From positions 1 to 36,135 of the forward strand of contig DYJV01000022.1 in the NCBI GenBank assembly GCA_020722945.1: a stretch of DNA of 36,135 nucleotides. Reading direction: 5' to 3'. The stretch comes from Candidatus Methylomirabilis sp. (GTDB lineage Bacteria > DYJV01). A program made the translations under genes and the position numbers. A model generated the notes under the pieces. That model had not been told where the DNA came from and did not search any database. It saw only the letters and a list, made by a program, of their open reading frames with translations. Shown here in pieces: positions 16,806 to 25,088 of the stretch; the first letter of the stretch is position 1, and each line of letters opens with the position of its first letter.

Positions 16806-16843
16806 AAAATATGATAGCTGATTTTGGATTTTAATCATATTTT
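16806..16843 (+). terminator. AT-rich hairpin after the rlmI-like gene
   Basis: A perfect 10-bp inverted repeat, AAAATATGAT with its complement, spans 16806-16815 and 16834-16843, starting 7 bases after the stop, with the T-rich TTTT CTTCT at its end. The stem is AT-only apart from two pairs and the loop is 18 bases, so it would be a weak terminator. Confidence 0.4.
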
Positions 16844-17094
16844 CTTCTAAATTAGGAGAAATTCCTGCTATTATTGAATTTCCAATTTTCTATTCTAATC
16901 TAAATATTTTTTCAGTTACTATTTGTAGAGATTTTATATTTAGCTGACAAACTCGGGCAAAGAACCTTTGATTGCAAATGCAGGGAAGTTTTGATGGTTG
17001 GAGGAAAGAGAAAAATTCCGAGATCTACCTGCCTATTTTCAAAATCATACTCTCCCTTATAGATTAAACTTATTGATATGAAATGAAAATTTTA

Positions 17095-17138
17095 AAAAAT
17101 ACCCGCAAGAGATACATTAGCTGTTACGGGCATTTTTT
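17095..17138. terminator. Candidate bidirectional terminator
   Basis: Arms AAAAATACCCG (17095-17105) and CGGGCATTTTT (17127-17137) pair with one mismatch and end in an A run on one side and a T run on the other. It lies 10 bases beyond the stop of the minus-strand gene at 17148, as expected for a terminator serving convergent transcripts. Confidence 0.5.
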
Positions 17139-17147
17139 AAAAGGTTC

Positions 17148-17864
17148 TTATTCATTAATCAAGTCAAAATTTTTACCATTATACTTAAGTTTGGCTTTGT
17201 ATTCCATTCCATCCATTAAAAAGAGAGAGGGAATACTTAATACTTTTTCCCCATTGTAAGATGGAATCTCCTCTATATAAAATTTGTCTACCAATGGAAG
17301 TGTTGCTAAATTTATTATTGCCTGTTTTTTAATAACATTTTTGAAAAGATTTTTCTGCTCTGAAGTAGCTGCTCCACTTTTTATAAGTGTTCGATATTTG
17401 AAAAATTCATCAGAATGAATATTGTTACCCCAAACTTTCCAAACCTTATTACTTGATTTCTGAACAAAGTAGAAAACCATATCTTTAGATGTTAGGTATG
17501 CTGTAGCCGTTGCATTAAGAGTGAAAGACAAATCTTCAGATGGCCATCCCATTTCCTCTATAAAAAGTTCTTCAGGTCCATCAGTAGTCCAACCTGTAAA
17601 AATTTTAATATCATCTTTTGGGATAGTAGCATTATCAAATTTTTTAGCAACAACTTGCAAAGCCCTAAAAGACAACATTCTACATGGACAATAATCTACA
17701 GCACCTGTCGCATCGCTCTCCAGTGCTACTACATCAATATCATAATTAATCACCTGATCCCCACTCTTAACTTTAACATAATTATCCATAATTGTGTCTG
17801 CAAAGAGATTAGCATTCATAAAAAAAATAGAAACAACAAAAAATTTAATAAAAATTTTTACCAT
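17148..17864 (-). CDS. Secreted protein with CPCR motif, weakly FmdE-like
   Basis: The 238-residue precursor starts with a clear signal peptide (MVKIFIKFFVVSIFFMNANLFA, cleavage expected after about residue 22), so it is periplasmic or exported. After it comes YCPCRMLSFRALQVVAKKF and then DIKIFTGWTTDGPEELFIEEMGW. The CP followed by a helix and the TGW...G stretch resemble the substrate or metal-binding fold of FmdE-type proteins, but I cannot confirm this by eye. No catalytic assignment is made. AGGAGG is 6 bases before the ATG. It follows the DUF2325 gene by 32 bases on the same strand, so the two are likely one transcript. Confidence 0.65.
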   Translation of the reverse strand: MVKIFIKFFVVSIFFMNANLFADTIMDNYVKVKSGDQVINYDIDVVALESDATGAVDYCPCRMLSFRALQVVAKKFDNATIPKDDIKIFTGWTTDGPEELFIEEMGWPSEDLSFTLNATATAYLTSKDMVFYFVQKSSNKVWKVWGNNIHSDEFFKYRTLIKSGAATSEQKNLFKNVIKKQAIINLATLPLVDKFYIEEIPSYNGEKVLSIPSLFLMDGMEYKAKLKYNGKNFDLINE

Positions 17865-17896
17865 TTTTCTCCTCCTATTTTACTATTTTTTTAACA

Positions 17897-19159
17897 CTAA
17901 AAATTATCTTTTAAATTTGCGACCTGTTCAATACCCTTGCTTAAAGCAGATATACTTGAGGTTTGAATAGGTAAAAGTGGTTTCTTCAACTGTTTGCATA
18001 TACTTTTTATCTTCATACACGCTTCATGGCTTACACAATTTATAGGAAACAAAACAACGTCAGACTGTTTAGTAAGATTTTCAAGAACATTATGCCCCTC
18101 CTCTTTACAGCCATCATGATGAAAAAACTTTCCGCCATACTGTTCAACAATTTTACGGTAATGTGGGACCAAAGAATGCTGCCCACCAACATAGAGAAGA
18201 CAGCGCCCAGATAGTAAATTGTTGGGACACAAACAATTTACTTCACCTTTACTATCAGTAACACTTAAAGGGCACTCTGCTTTTATATTGTAATTTTGGA
18301 TCCTACTTTTTAAAAGAGAATTTTCATTTTCCAATTTTTTATAACTCTTTTCGAGAAAAGAATATTTAAAGTTTATCTCTTTGTTTTGGAAAATTAATTT
18401 CTCATAATTATTCTTTATTGCAAGATACATTTTATTTTTTAGCTCAAGCTGATTTTTGATATTTTTTATATTGTCTTCACTCTCCTTATCTACACCCTCC
18501 TCAAATTTTTTTATTATCCTATTAGCTTCATCCAATTTGATTGATAAAAATTTGCACTCATTTTTATATTTAATCAGTTCCACTATCTCTCTATTTTTAT
18601 TCTCTATCTCTTTTTTAAATTGCTCACGATTATCTTTGGTTACTTTTTCAACCAATTCAAGTTGCTGGGTCAAATCTTTTATCTTTTGTTCACTTTTTTT
18701 TGCTGAAGCCACTGACAGATGGGAGAGCATATGCACTTCTCCAAAAATTTCTATGTTTAATTTTTCAGATGAATATGGGTGAGTCAAAATAGCCCAATAC
18801 GCACCAGATAATCTTCCATCACTCTTTGAAGATTTCCAAAATTTTATAAGATCATCTTCATTTTTACAATGACTCGAGAGTTTAATCGAAAGTTCAAATT
18901 TCCTATTTAAACTTTTATTTACCATTCGACTAAAATCATTACAGTTAAAACACTTCTCTACAAAATATTGATGAAGCTCAAAATCAGAAAAAGTTGAGAT
19001 AGAGACATCCATCTTTTTGGCAATTTTTCTTAACTCATCTAAAGTAAGACAAGTGCCAATAATTGAGCAGATAAAAGAATCTTGGACATCCCAAATTTTT
19101 AGAGGGATATTATGTTTATTTTCCTGCTCTTTCTTATCTTTTAACTCTTCTTTAAGCAT
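17897..19159 (-). CDS. DUF2325 domain protein with central coiled coil
   Basis: This 420-residue protein has three parts. An N-terminal globular region runs to about 155. A long Lys/Glu-rich coiled coil covers about 160-270. The C-terminal DUF2325 domain has LYVGGQHSLVPHYRKIVEQYGG, FFHHDG, VVLFPINCVSHEA and the late QTSSISALS. DUF2325 is a Rossmann-like domain of unknown biochemical function. Several Cys (CPLSV, CLCP, CLLY) cluster just before it and could bind metal. A GGAGG Shine-Dalgarno and a promoter at 19182-19209 lie upstream. It leads the transcript with the secreted CPCR protein. Confidence 0.85.
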   Translation of the reverse strand: MLKEELKDKKEQENKHNIPLKIWDVQDSFICSIIGTCLTLDELRKIAKKMDVSISTFSDFELHQYFVEKCFNCNDFSRMVNKSLNRKFELSIKLSSHCKNEDDLIKFWKSSKSDGRLSGAYWAILTHPYSSEKLNIEIFGEVHMLSHLSVASAKKSEQKIKDLTQQLELVEKVTKDNREQFKKEIENKNREIVELIKYKNECKFLSIKLDEANRIIKKFEEGVDKESEDNIKNIKNQLELKNKMYLAIKNNYEKLIFQNKEINFKYSFLEKSYKKLENENSLLKSRIQNYNIKAECPLSVTDSKGEVNCLCPNNLLSGRCLLYVGGQHSLVPHYRKIVEQYGGKFFHHDGCKEEGHNVLENLTKQSDVVLFPINCVSHEACMKIKSICKQLKKPLLPIQTSSISALSKGIEQVANLKDNF

Positions 19160-19181
19160 ATAAACACACCTCCAAATTTAT

Positions 19182-19209
19182 TTTATAATGTAAATATATT
19201 TGTAATCAA
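19182..19209 (-). promoter_or_regulatory. Promoter for the DUF2325 gene
   Basis: On the minus strand TTGATT (19209-19204) and TATAAA (19187-19182) are 16 bases apart, ending 22 bases before the start codon. This is a reasonable sigma70-type promoter for the two-gene transcript. Confidence 0.5.
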
Positions 19210-19333
19210 ATCACTTTATGCTCAACACACTATTAAAGCTGCCTTTATTTATACACTAAACTATTTTTCATAGAATATACTATAAAAAAGGGTAAAAAAA
19301 TTTAAATAACAAGATATTGGTAAAACTAAAAAA

Positions 19334-20017
19334 TCATAATACACTCTCTTTCAACTGTTCTGAAATATCTAATACAACTTTGACAATATATGGATCAAGC
19401 TGTGTCCCTGAAGATATATCTATCTCTTTCATCGCAGATTCAATAGAGCAACCTTTTCTGTAAGGTCTATTCTGAATAAGAGCAGAAATAGTATCTGCAA
19501 CAGATATAATCCTTGCACCTATCGGAATATTCTCACCTTTCAAACCGTATGGGTAACCCTTACCGTCAAATCTTTCATGATGATAAAGTACCATATCTCT
19601 CAATCCGCCTTCAAAATTTAATGCTTCTATAGGTTCTACTATTTTACTCCCAATAAGTGGATGCCTCTTCATTACCTCCCACTCTGAGGGAGAAAATTTT
19701 CCAGTTTTATTTAAAACAGCATCAGGGATTCCAATTTTTCCAACATCGTGTAAGTGTCCCCCAATATGTATAAATGCTGATTCCCTACCACTAAATCCAA
19801 GGGCATTAGCTATAAGATAACTTATATTTGCAACTTGTTCAGAATGTTTTGCAGTATAAGGATCTTTTGCATCAACAGTATTTCCAAGTATTTCAGATAA
19901 ATCGTGAATATTTAGAAACTGATTATCCAAATCTTTAACAAAATAAGAGAACTCTTTATTGATAAAAAAATTTATATCTCTTTTTTCTCTCTCTATTTGA
20001 AGATTAAAAACTTCCAT
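19334..20017 (-). CDS. HD-GYP domain cyclic-di-GMP phosphodiesterase-like protein
   Basis: About 227 residues, mostly one HD-GYP domain. Visible motifs are the first metal His in YTAKHSEQVANIS, HLHDVGKIGIPD (the HD pair), the MKRHP His, YHHERFDGKGYPYGLKGENIP (the HHExxDGxGYP signature), and ISVADTISAL. All residues needed for cyclic-di-GMP hydrolysis appear present. The N-terminal 45 residues form a helical lead without a receiver, PAS or membrane domain, so there is no visible sensory input. The ATG at 20017 is preferred to the preceding TTG, with AGGTAGGGA upstream. Confidence 0.92.
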   Translation of the reverse strand: MEVFNLQIEREKRDINFFINKEFSYFVKDLDNQFLNIHDLSEILGNTVDAKDPYTAKHSEQVANISYLIANALGFSGRESAFIHIGGHLHDVGKIGIPDAVLNKTGKFSPSEWEVMKRHPLIGSKIVEPIEALNFEGGLRDMVLYHHERFDGKGYPYGLKGENIPIGARIISVADTISALIQNRPYRKGCSIESAMKEIDISSGTQLDPYIVKVVLDISEQLKESVL

Positions 20018-20099
20018 CAATCCCTACCTTTTTTAATAACAACAGAGCAACCTTTTCACATAAATGAGAAGATTAAAAATTAACTATTTTAAAATCGTT

Positions 20100-20124
20100 A
20101 AAAGGAGTGGGGAATACCCACCCC
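20100..20124 (-). terminator. GC-rich intrinsic terminator after the LbtU-like gene
   Basis: On the minus strand GGGGTGGG (20124-20117) pairs with CCCACTCC (20111-20104) over eight base pairs including one G-T, with a 5-base loop, and TTTTAA follows. It begins 14 bases after the stop at 20138. This is the most GC-rich hairpin in the region and should end the iron locus transcript. Confidence 0.65.
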
Positions 20125-20137
20125 TGCCATAATAAAA

Positions 20138-21451
20138 TTAAAAAGTAGCTGATAACTGAAGAGTAATAGAATCTCTTGAGTCAATAGATTCTCCAAGTAG
20201 TTTGACAATATCTTCGTCAGCCTCACCATGGAGATATTCAAGACTGAGACCCAATTCTGTCCCCCACTTCTCATTACTCAATAAATTAGTTGAAAAAACA
20301 ATTCCATACTCCTCTTCCATAAAAACTATAGGGTCAATAAATGCAGCTTCATTACTCCCGCCATATTTTAATGCAACTGTAAGCTCTCTCTCATAAACAA
20401 ACGGGAATGTGTATCCAAGCTCAAAATTCCATGTTTCAGGTTGAAATTTTTTACCTATCTCACCAAAATCTGTTTGGTCAAAATCATCAACAGCGGATAA
20501 ATATTCAGCAATAAAATTAAAACTAAAAAATTCAGCCATCAAGAATGCATGAAATCCACCCACATAATCTTTTACACTACTACCCCAATCATTATCAGAC
20601 ATAGCATCTTTAAAACTATCTCCATCTGAAATATTGTTAATGTAAGAGATTTGAATATTAAGACTCGTTTCTTCAGGCAATACATTTAGCACCTTATTTG
20701 CATATTCAGGCTTTGCCTCACTTCCTGACTCTTTTTCAGAAGAATTTCCAAACTCTACACTTAAAGTAGCTCCCCAAGATTTAATGATATCAGCATTACT
20801 ATCCCTATTCTCATCAATATCGGGATTGAAAAAATATGTTGATAAATCTATACCTCTGTATGAAACACCAAATTGAACGGCTGATTCTCTTGTTTCACCA
20901 ATCTCTAATGTTAGAGGGTCACTAATAAAATTACTCTCAAAATTTCCAAATGGAACATACATTTTCCCAGCCTTTAAATATATAGGGACAGTATCACTCC
21001 CACCAAGAGTGAGATACCCTTCATCAATATCAACAGGTTCTGTATCATCCTCTTCCCAGAGAAAAACCAATTTTCCTGAAGCATACTCATTGAGAGTTGC
21101 TTCAATATCTATTTCAGCAGTGGCAAGTGTTATATCGCTGCTATGCTCACTCTTTTCATCTTTTTTACTAAATTTACTATAATTTGTTTCAACTTCAAGA
21201 GCTCCACTAATAGCAATATGCTCTTTTAAGGTTTTCAACATATCTGAAGCCTCTTTTACATCTTTTTGTGCATCTTTTGTTTCTTGGATAGTCGAACTCT
21301 GCTGCTCTACTTTCTTTTCAAGCTCTTGCAATTTATTTTGTAAACTCTTGATCTGCTCCAACAAATCTTGGTTCTGTTCAGCCTTTAAAAGATCCGGCAT
21401 AAAATTAAAAAGAAACGTAACCGCCAATAAAATCAAAAATTTCTTAATCAT
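20138..21451 (-). CDS. LbtU-like outer membrane porin with N-terminal coiled coil
   Basis: The 437-residue protein has a signal peptide (residues 1-24, ending DLLKA). A coiled coil (about 28-60, LLEQIKSLQNKLQELEKKVEQQ) precedes a beta-barrel of alternating strands that ends in ...LQLSATF, the terminal Phe recognised by the outer-membrane assembly machinery. The AISGALEVETNYSKF, YLTLGG, LKAGKMYVPFGNFES and ESAVQFGVSYRG stretches match the LbtU siderophore-porin group. Ligand transport for LbtU was described for Legionella legiobactin; the ligand here is unknown. GGAG lies 6 bases before the ATG. It follows the ferredoxin and Feo genes on the same strand, suggesting iron uptake. Confidence 0.8.
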   Translation of the reverse strand: MIKKFLILLAVTFLFNFMPDLLKAEQNQDLLEQIKSLQNKLQELEKKVEQQSSTIQETKDAQKDVKEASDMLKTLKEHIAISGALEVETNYSKFSKKDEKSEHSSDITLATAEIDIEATLNEYASGKLVFLWEEDDTEPVDIDEGYLTLGGSDTVPIYLKAGKMYVPFGNFESNFISDPLTLEIGETRESAVQFGVSYRGIDLSTYFFNPDIDENRDSNADIIKSWGATLSVEFGNSSEKESGSEAKPEYANKVLNVLPEETSLNIQISYINNISDGDSFKDAMSDNDWGSSVKDYVGGFHAFLMAEFFSFNFIAEYLSAVDDFDQTDFGEIGKKFQPETWNFELGYTFPFVYERELTVALKYGGSNEAAFIDPIVFMEEEYGIVFSTNLLSNEKWGTELGLSLEYLHGEADEDIVKLLGESIDSRDSITLQLSATF

Positions 21452-21586
21452 CTTTCTCTCCTTTTTCCTTTATTATAATTTAACTCTTTCTCTTAAACTT
21501 TATTCACCTCGAAAAAACATTACTTTAATCTTGGAAAGTAACGGGTTAGACAGTTACTCCATTTTTAAAAATTATAAATCATAAAT

Positions 21587-21672
21587 TTACCGAACTTTCT
21601 TTACCATACCTAAAGGGCATACTCCTTGCATAAGTCCCGCAAGATTTGAATTCATTGCTTTGTTTTATGCAC
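21587..21672 (-). pseudogene. Remnant of a duplicated ferredoxin gene
   Basis: This segment aligns with the ferredoxin at 21870-22037 at both ends but is only half as long. The 5' part matches the first cluster (TCTTGCGGGACTT) and the 3' part matches the second (TATGCCCT...GTAAAGAAAGTT). About 80 bases are lost between the two internal Cys-cluster repeats, consistent with recombination between them. There is also a one-base insertion near the start, a GTG instead of ATG, and a Cys-to-Tyr change. It cannot encode a functional 2[4Fe-4S] protein. Confidence 0.75.
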
Positions 21673-21869
21673 GGGTCATCACCCCCCTCCTGCCCTTTTT
21701 GCTTCCCCTCATAGAAAAATTTATTCTCCTTTTTCCTTTATTATAATTTAGCTTTTTTTATTAAACTTTATTTAATTTGTTAACCTTTGCCAAAACCAAA
21801 TATATTTTGAGAGGGGGGTAACGGTTTAGGCAGTTACTCCATTTTTAAAAATTATAAATCATAAATTTA

Positions 21870-22037
21870 CTAAACTTTCTTTACTGCACTTACAGGGCAT
21901 ACCTCTGCACAAGTCCCACAATCCGTGCACTTCTCCTGATCAATTTCATACTTATTTTTAGATTCTGATATTGCATCAACAGGACAATTATCTGCACAAG
22001 TCCCGCAAGATGTGCATTCATCGTTTATTTTATACAT
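21870..22037 (-). CDS. 2[4Fe-4S] ferredoxin
   Basis: This 55-residue protein starts MYKINDECTSCGTCADNCP. It has Cys at 8, 11, 14 and 18 and at 37, 40, 43 and 47, two perfect CX2CX2CX3C clusters, each followed by V-A type residues. It is a classical bacterial low-potential electron carrier. GGGGGTGAT lies 6 bases before the ATG. The gene sits after feoB, the Cys-rich peptide and DUF2023 on the same strand, so it may supply electrons for reducing imported iron or respond to iron supply; that link is inference. Confidence 0.92.
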   Translation of the reverse strand: MYKINDECTSCGTCADNCPVDAISESKNKYEIDQEKCTDCGTCAEVCPVSAVKKV

Positions 22038-22078
22038 AGTTTATCACCCCCTTCCCTTTCTCCCCCTCTTATAAAAAT

Positions 22079-22432
22079 TTATCCTACTAACTCCTGCCTT
22101 AAAGTAAGATTAAGTTTCCCATTTTTCCTTCCTACATATCTTTCACACTGTTTCAACCTATCGTATCCAAGCATAATCCCAAGCATAAAATCCTCTTCAT
22201 CAGAAAGAGTTGATAAATCGGAAGTTTTGATATACTTTAAAACATCTATACAAATGCTATTACCAAAGAATATATTTATGCTTTTTTCACCTACTTTTTC
22301 AATAATATATGGGATCTCATGTTTTTCAAGTCTACTAATAACTACATCTTCAAGCATTGCATCAGTAGTATGAAGAACTAAATTTCGAAGACCCTTCTTA
22401 TATTCATAAATATGGTGTGTAAGAACTTCCAT
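22079..22432 (-). CDS. DUF2023 family protein
   Basis: The 117-residue protein begins MEVLTHHIYEYKKGLRNLVLHT and has the GYDRLKQCERYVGRK ending typical of DUF2023. Members commonly occur beside feo genes or flavodoxins; their function is unknown. The ATG at 22430-22432 has GGAGG 6 bases upstream, so the longer frame from 22447 is rejected. The Shine-Dalgarno sequence lies within a degenerate repeat of the preceding gene's tail. It is downstream of feoB and before the ferredoxin. Confidence 0.85.
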   Translation of the reverse strand: MEVLTHHIYEYKKGLRNLVLHTTDAMLEDVVISRLEKHEIPYIIEKVGEKSINIFFGNSICIDVLKYIKTSDLSTLSDEEDFMLGIMLGYDRLKQCERYVGRKNGKLNLTLRQELVG

Positions 22433-22437
22433 TTTTA

Positions 22438-22556
22438 ACCTCCACAATCATTTTAAATTGATTACAACATTTACCCAAACAAGATTTACAAATTCTACTT
22501 TTGATCTCCATGATCATTTGATTGATTACAAAAATTACATTTCCCTGAACAAGATT
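22438..22556 (-). repeat. Degenerate tandem repeat of the Cys-rich tail
   Basis: The segment 22503-22556, coding the Cys-rich end of the small FeoB-associated peptide, has a diverged copy at 22438-22487. The copy would read CKSCLGKCCNQ in another frame, after the stop. It also provides the GGAGG of the DUF2023 gene. Confidence 0.6.
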
Positions 22557-22650
22557 CACTACAACTTCCATTTTTGAATGACTTTTTAAAATATTTTATA
22601 ATATAAAATATTGTAATTAAAAGCCCTAAAGCTAATATAACACTCTCCAT
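22495..22650 (-). CDS. FeoB-associated Cys-rich membrane protein
   Basis: A 51-residue peptide starts MESVILALGLLITIFYIIKYF, one membrane helix (about 4-20), then a basic stretch and a cytoplasmic or periplasmic tail with Cys at 30, 34, 38 and 41 (CSESCSGKCNFC). This matches the small FeoB-associated Cys-rich membrane proteins found after feoB in many bacteria, some of which are called FeoC-like, with no firm function. GGGGGGTG precedes the ATG. It starts 18 bases after feoB ends, so it is in the same operon. Confidence 0.88.
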   Translation of the reverse strand: MESVILALGLLITIFYIIKYFKKSFKNGSCSESCSGKCNFCNQSNDHGDQK

Positions 22651-22668
22651 AGCACCCCCCTTTTCTAT

Positions 22669-24804
22669 TTACAGAATTATACGACCTATCTGATAGGCAA
22701 TTAAAGTTATGAAATATGCAAGAACAGTAAGGCCAAAAAACTGGTAAAAAGCATATTTCCAAGAACCTGTTTCTTTTTTAGTTATTGCAAATGTTGCTAT
22801 ACATGGTGCAGAGATCAATCCCCACAGAAGTATACAAAAACCTATTAATGGGTTGTAATCACTCTTTATTTTTTCAATTAAACTTTCAGACTCTTCATCA
22901 GCTTCTCCAACTGAATTAATTATACCCAATTGTGCTACAAAAACCTCTTTGGCTGCTAAAGCTCCTAAAATTGCAGTAGATATCTTCCAATCAAAACCTA
23001 AAGGTTTAAAAATAGGTTCAAGTGTCTTACCTATCTTACCCATATAACTTTTTTCTACCTCTTCTGCACTTCTCAAATTCTCTATCTCAGATATTTTGCT
23101 CTCTTTCTCCTCATCTTTCAACAACTGATTGGATTCAACCTTACTAATCAAGGCTTCATAATCTTGGGAGTAGTTAGTGACCTTTGGAAAACTACTCAAA
23201 AACCACAACAATATTGATACAGCAAGAATAATTGTCCCAGCTTTTTTTAGATAAAGATAACCTTTCTCCCATACATAGGTTAAAAGAGCTCTGAATGTAG
23301 GAATCCTATATGGTGGTAGCTCCATTACAAATGGGGCACTTTCACCTTTGAAAATTGAGAGTTTAAGAACTTTGGCAACAACAATAGCCAAGATTACACC
23401 AAAAATATTAATACCCCATAAAATTGCACCATGATAATTTTCAGGGAAGAAAGCCTGAATAATGAGTATATAAATTGGAAGTCTTGCACCACAGCTCATC
23501 AAAGGTAAAACTAAAATTGTCAAAAATCTCTCTTTTTTTGATTCAAGAGTTCTTGTTGCCATTATCCCTGGGACACTACAACCAAAACCTATAAGCATTG
23601 GGATAAAACTTTTACCATGCAACCCTATATGATACATAAGTTTATCAACTATAAATGCAGCACGAGCCATATATCCACTATATTCAAGTATACCAAGTGC
23701 AAGAAACAGTATAAGAATATTTGGAAGAAATATTACAACAGAACCAACTCCACCAATCACCCCATCAATTAGAAGTGATTTAAAAATTGTATCTTCAGGC
23801 AATATAGAGCCAACTTTCTCCGACAAAAATCCAAAAAATGCATCTATCCAATCCATTGGGTAAGAACCTATCGTAAATGTAAGCCAGAAAACAATATAGA
23901 GGAGAATTAGGAATATAGGAATCCCAACTAATCTATTTGTCAAAACCATATCTATTTTGTCAGAAATTTCATGTTTTTTCTCAATAGTTGCTTTTAGACA
24001 TTGGGTAGAAACTCCCGAGATAAATCCATACCTCTTCTCTGCTACAATTGTTGCTACATCATCATTATAAAAATTCTCTATCAATCTTCTCTCTTCATTT
24101 AACGCCTTAAAAAGAGCGGAATTTTCAGGGAAAAACTTTTTTATATAATTTATCTCTTCAGAGTCATTCTCGAGAAGTTTTAAACTTAACCATTCAATAT
24201 TTTTTTCTCTCTCCACATCTGACTGCACAAGCATATTACTCAATCTTGTGATAGCACTACTTATCTCTTTACCATATTCAACTCTTTTAAAATCTGTTTT
24301 CAATCCATTAATAGAAACATCCACTACTTTATTTTTTAACTCAACAATCCCTTCCCCTTTATGACCAACTGTTTTTACAATAGGAACTCCAAGTAATTTT
24401 GAGAAACATTCATACGAAATATCAATCCCTTTTTTCTCTGCTTCATCACTCATATTGAAAACAAGAATCAAAGGAATCTTCAACTCCATTATCTGAACAG
24501 CGAGATAAAGGTTCCTTTCAAGATTACCTGAATCAAGTATATCAACCACAACATCAGGTTTTTCATTGATAATGAAATTTCTTGCTATAATCTCCTCAGG
24601 CGAATAAGCTGTCAAAGAGTATGTCCCAGGTAGGTCAAATACTTTTACATTTCTACCTTGATGCTCAAAAGAACCCTCTCTTTTTTCAATTGTAACACCC
24701 GGATAATTACCTACATGCTGCCTTAATCCTGTCAAACTGTTAAAAATTGTGCTTTTACCGGTATTTGGATTCCCCATGAGTGCAATATTAATCTCTTTCT
24801 TCAT
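22669..24804 (-). CDS. feoB: Ferrous iron transporter FeoB
   Basis: FeoB imports Fe(II) across the inner membrane, gated by its N-terminal G domain. The 711-residue protein shows G1 GNPNTGKST (about residue 11), G3 DLPGTYS and G4 NMSD, a helical GDI-like region to about 270, and then a polytopic membrane part. There the two Gate motifs are visible around IGFGCSVPGIMATRTL and LAAKEVFVAQLG. Conserved Cys is present in GCSVPG. Length is typical. It follows feoA by 54 bases and is expected to be controlled by the DtxR-type regulator at the head of the operon. Confidence 0.97.
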   Translation of the reverse strand: MKKEINIALMGNPNTGKSTIFNSLTGLRQHVGNYPGVTIEKREGSFEHQGRNVKVFDLPGTYSLTAYSPEEIIARNFIINEKPDVVVDILDSGNLERNLYLAVQIMELKIPLILVFNMSDEAEKKGIDISYECFSKLLGVPIVKTVGHKGEGIVELKNKVVDVSINGLKTDFKRVEYGKEISSAITRLSNMLVQSDVEREKNIEWLSLKLLENDSEEINYIKKFFPENSALFKALNEERRLIENFYNDDVATIVAEKRYGFISGVSTQCLKATIEKKHEISDKIDMVLTNRLVGIPIFLILLYIVFWLTFTIGSYPMDWIDAFFGFLSEKVGSILPEDTIFKSLLIDGVIGGVGSVVIFLPNILILFLALGILEYSGYMARAAFIVDKLMYHIGLHGKSFIPMLIGFGCSVPGIMATRTLESKKERFLTILVLPLMSCGARLPIYILIIQAFFPENYHGAILWGINIFGVILAIVVAKVLKLSIFKGESAPFVMELPPYRIPTFRALLTYVWEKGYLYLKKAGTIILAVSILLWFLSSFPKVTNYSQDYEALISKVESNQLLKDEEKESKISEIENLRSAEEVEKSYMGKIGKTLEPIFKPLGFDWKISTAILGALAAKEVFVAQLGIINSVGEADEESESLIEKIKSDYNPLIGFCILLWGLISAPCIATFAITKKETGSWKYAFYQFFGLTVLAYFITLIAYQIGRIIL

Positions 24805-24858
24805 AACAACTCCTTTTCTATGAATTATAGTATTGTCTATATTTTAAGACAAAAAAAA

Positions 24859-25086
24859 TTAAATTTTTTCTACAAATATCTTTGCAGCCATTCCAAAACC
24901 TAACCCTATCTTGCTATTATCTTTACTGATAATTATACCACTGTTATTTTTCCCACTATTTACAATTTCACATACAGAACCAACCATCAAACCTAAACTA
25001 TTTAATCTCTGGTTCAACAACTTCCCCCCATCAATTCTGCTTATCCTGACCTTTTCACCATTACCTATAAGAAATATAGGGAGCAT
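24859..25086 (-). CDS. feoA: FeoA, stand-alone SH3-like protein
   Basis: The 75-residue protein has the FeoA pattern: an N-terminal strand, GGKLLNQRLNSLGLMVGSVCEIV as the helix-and-loop core, and a final IGLGFGMAAKIFVEKI. FeoA is a cytosolic partner required for FeoB activity in several species. It starts 2 bases after the regulator gene's stop, with GAAGG upstream inside that gene. A second, related FeoA domain is fused to the regulator, so the operon encodes two FeoA domains. Confidence 0.93.
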   Translation of the reverse strand: MLPIFLIGNGEKVRISRIDGGKLLNQRLNSLGLMVGSVCEIVNSGKNNSGIIISKDNSKIGLGFGMAAKIFVEKI

Positions 25087-25088
25087 AA

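Larger units (their letters stand above)
16799..17147. other. Gene-free convergent intergenic region
   Basis: The region separates the plus-strand operon from convergent minus-strand genes. It contains two candidate terminators, at 16806-16843 and 17095-17138, and otherwise no open frame or repeat that I can support. Confidence 0.6.
21459..22085 (-). repeat. Diverged tandem duplication: two units, one with an internal deletion
   Basis: Two units align in order: about 21459-21728 and about 21729-22085. Shared pieces are a T/A-rich start that includes the -10/Shine-Dalgarno region of the porin gene, a hairpin GTAAC-N10-GTTAC (near 21537-21556 and 21818-21836), and a 40-base stretch identical in both (21551-21590 and 21831-21870). 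A ferredoxin segment and a pyrimidine-rich end with AAAAATTTAT complete each unit. The second unit contains the intact ferredoxin gene; the first has a shortened, damaged copy. Confidence 0.75.
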
